This document shows, in pieces, positions 62,061 through 64,000 of a stretch of 64,000 nucleotides of DNA. A program made the position numbers and the translations under genes. Each line of letters begins with the position of its first letter. Within the stretch, counting starts at the first letter, position 1. The stretch comes from Micropterus salmoides (taxonomy: Eukaryota; Chordata; Actinopteri; Centrarchiformes; Centrarchidae), in contig NW_024044348.1 in NCBI RefSeq assembly GCF_014851395.1, positions 30,151,874 through 30,215,873 of the forward strand. The letters are read 5' to 3'. The notes under the pieces are model-generated. The model was given only the letters and a program-made list of their open reading frames with translations, was not told the origin of the DNA and made no database searches.

Positions 62061-63131
62061 GCCAGAAACACAAGTCTATCAACTTGATTGTTATCAAGTG
62101 CGTCTCTCTTTAATTACAGTATTACCTTCTGTGGTGCCTCTGCTGTCTCGCTTGGGTGGCAAGCTAGCAGGTGAGTGCACAGATTTGTTGTTGTAGAGTA
62201 AGACAGCTGCTTTGGCGTCTACGATGTAGATAATTGTCTGCTCAGGACGGCTTCCTTGCTATGTCCTCTATTTCTGTAGCAAACACTAAAACTTTGGCTG
62301 GACAAGAAAACAATAACAATAATTATCACGATATATATGTGTTTTTTCAATAACAATATAACATATGTTCAGTAAATATTCAATAAATGTTTGATTTTAT
62401 TCATTTGAATCATGCATGAATTAGGACTTATTTTGTTGAGGATAAAAGGACTGAAAAAATAATTTACTGAATTTTAGTCATGCATATTTGGTGACAAAGA
62501 TTTTATCATAATTGTTTTGAATGTTCTACATCAGATTTGTGAAGTGATCCACTATTTGGCATCAAGTGTTCACCATAAAGAAGAGTTTAAACCACAATTA
62601 ACCACATGACCACATGACACCTGGCACCTATTTCCAGGAAAAACGCCTAAAATAACATATCCAAAATAAATCAGTAATATCTCCTCAACCATTAGGGCTA
62701 AATGCATAATTTTGATCTCCTTTGAAAGGTCAGAAGCTAAGGAATATGAATCCATTATACATTGACATATTTATTTTACCATTACAGACTACATGGAGAT
62801 GCAATACAGAAAGAAAATATATTTTCATCCTTGCCTGGTAAAAAAGCTATATTTTAATGCAATAAACCATCAAAACCAATATAAGATAGATTATAATGCA
62901 CCTCAATATCTTCTAATACAACTGTAACTGATACAGCTGTAACTGTAAATTTGATGAAAAAATGTTTATATGTTCACTTTTATCGGGAGTTATCTTCAAA
63001 ACATTATTTCTCTCCATACAACCATGTTCCAAATAACATAAAGCTTCCAAAACATTGAAATTTAAAAACAGTCTATATATATGACCATGCTTTACAGGCC
63101 ACAGCTTGAGAACAGATTATCCTACAGGTCT
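62061..63131. other. intergenic, nothing recognised
   Basis: AT-rich sequence without a clear repeat, gene or regulatory cluster. Confidence 0.4.
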
Positions 63132-63398
63132 TTAAAGGGGAAATGAAACGTCCATGTTTTGGCACTGGTAGTAGCTACATATATTAGAAAAATCACCTTG
63201 CATTAAAATCTATTTAATAAAGTTGTTAAAACCACAGATATGACACAATTATTTTCGTAATTTATAGCTAGCCATCTAGCAAGCGAGTTGCCATTTTGGA
63301 GTGACGTCACAGCCTACGTAACGGGGTTGGTTGGTTCCGTTGGTGAGTGAAGAGAGTGAAGCGTTCCTGGACCGGACTGAATACGCACTTGATTTAAA
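63132..63398 (+). mobile_element. possible 5' end of a TTAA-target transposon
   Basis: TTAA (63132-63135) followed by AGGGGAAATGAAACG looks like the edge of an element that targets TTAA (Kolobok or piggyBac type). The other end lies outside the window, so this is a weak call. Confidence 0.3.
63288..63309 (+). promoter_or_regulatory. promoter-like CCAT/CRE cluster before the P2X7-like exon
   Basis: A YY1-like CCATTTTGG (63291-63299) is followed by a perfect CRE, TGACGTCA, at 63302-63309, about 90 bases before the ATG. No TATA box is seen. The pairing is typical of TATA-less housekeeping-type or transposon promoters. Confidence 0.45.
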
Positions 63399-63766
63399 AT
63401 GGAGGAAGACGAACTTGAAAGACCTGTTGAGCCCGTGTGTCCCATTGCATATGCATTTGAGCCGATACGGCGTGGAAACAGAGCAGTGGTACGTCGCTAT
63501 GTCGAACAGCCGGTGGTGGTTTGGGGCGAAGAGCGGGTTGGCAACGCTACCTGGTGTCAGTGTGGCTGTTGTACTGCGAAGCCCACCGTGTCTGAGTCCA
63601 TCTGCTGTCAAGAGGCTGATCTTGACCATGTATTGCGTGGTCAATCCTGCATCACCATGGCGCGCTCATTTACCATGCTGTGCCGGGAGGTAGATGTGTT
63701 GGAGGTGGTGATGCTTTCCCTGAAGGATGTCAGAGCAGAGACACTGCAGCGTCCCATCAACAGCTG
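63399..63766 (+). CDS. first exon of a P2X7 C-terminal-domain-like protein, cut by window end
   Basis: The exon encodes 122 residues plus two bases before a donor GTAAGT at 63767. The start has a good context (A at -3, G at +4). Residues about 52-90 resemble the cytoplasmic cysteine-rich region of the P2X7 receptor: W52-C-Q-C-G, C57-C58, then SESICCQE with C69-C70, and later GQSCITM. The channel part of P2X receptors (two membrane helices and the ectodomain) is absent, so this is not a P2X channel. Fish genomes have many short uncharacterised proteins with this domain, usually named P2X7-like. The exon sits about 260 bases after a TTAA-AGGGG junction that could be a transposon end, so it may be a transposon accessory gene or a domesticated one. 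The domain is clear; its function is unknown. Confidence 0.75.
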
Positions 63767-64000
63767 GTAAGTCAAGCTAGCTTTAACTGCCGCCGAGTGG
63801 ACCGATAAGGTTAACTGTATGCAGTACAACAAATACATGTTACACGGTGTTGACAAGAGACAGCAATATGATGGCAGACATCGCGAACAATGTTTCCATG
63901 TGTAGTTTGTTAACATATAACCTTAGACGTCGTCTTTTTGTCTGGTAACGTTACTAATAAACACTAAACACTAAGTTAGCGTTAGCTAGTTCATGCTTAC

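Noticed and set aside
1..64000. CRISPR arrays, operons, rRNA, tRNA genes
   Set aside because: Direct repeats present are microsatellites or transposons; no cloverleaf with good A and B boxes was found.

Overview
The window is intron-containing, AT-leaning vertebrate DNA with many microsatellites and fish-type transposons. It most likely comes from a teleost fish. Nearly all of it is non-coding.

One host gene is clear: an Iroquois-class homeobox gene on the minus strand between about 24.1 kb (promoter) and 19.4 kb (poly-A signals). Six exons join in phase into a 502-residue protein. Its N-terminus, the whole first 140 residues and the acidic block resemble Irx6 more than Irx4, so I call it irx6 (probably the irx6a of the IrxB cluster irx3-irx5-irx6). 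The promoter side carries a TATA box and a CRE palindrome. The 5' leader has an overlapping upstream reading frame.

Layout: (1) 0-19 kb, downstream of irx6, is a gene desert with unique-looking sequence that resembles conserved regulatory DNA, one small transposon (9.04-9.52 kb) and simple repeats. (2) 19.4-24.3 kb holds irx6. (3) 24.3-33 kb is desert immediately upstream, with a LINE 3' end at 26.4-26.9 kb. (4) 33.1-37.8 kb is a nest of mobile elements: a Tc1-like transposon inside a hAT-like element inside a decayed LINE, which a second short element also splits, followed by a tandem duplication. (5) 37.8-55.7 kb is desert with several regulatory-looking stretches and a dead Tc1-like copy at 49.6-50.5 kb. 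(6) 55.7-62.1 kb is repeat-rich: a LINE fragment, a 30-bp perfect palindrome around a CRE, a hAT-type element with 8-bp target duplication filled by nested repeats, and a composite CA minisatellite. (7) 63.1-64 kb contains the first exon of a protein with the cysteine-rich P2X7 C-terminal-like domain. It is cut by the window end and may belong to a transposon.

The picture fits the known arrangement of vertebrate Irx clusters, in which long gene-free flanks carry developmental enhancers. Conservation cannot be measured from one sequence, so every enhancer-like call here is an inference. I found no CRISPR array, operon, tRNA or rRNA gene, and no convincing new multi-gene system.
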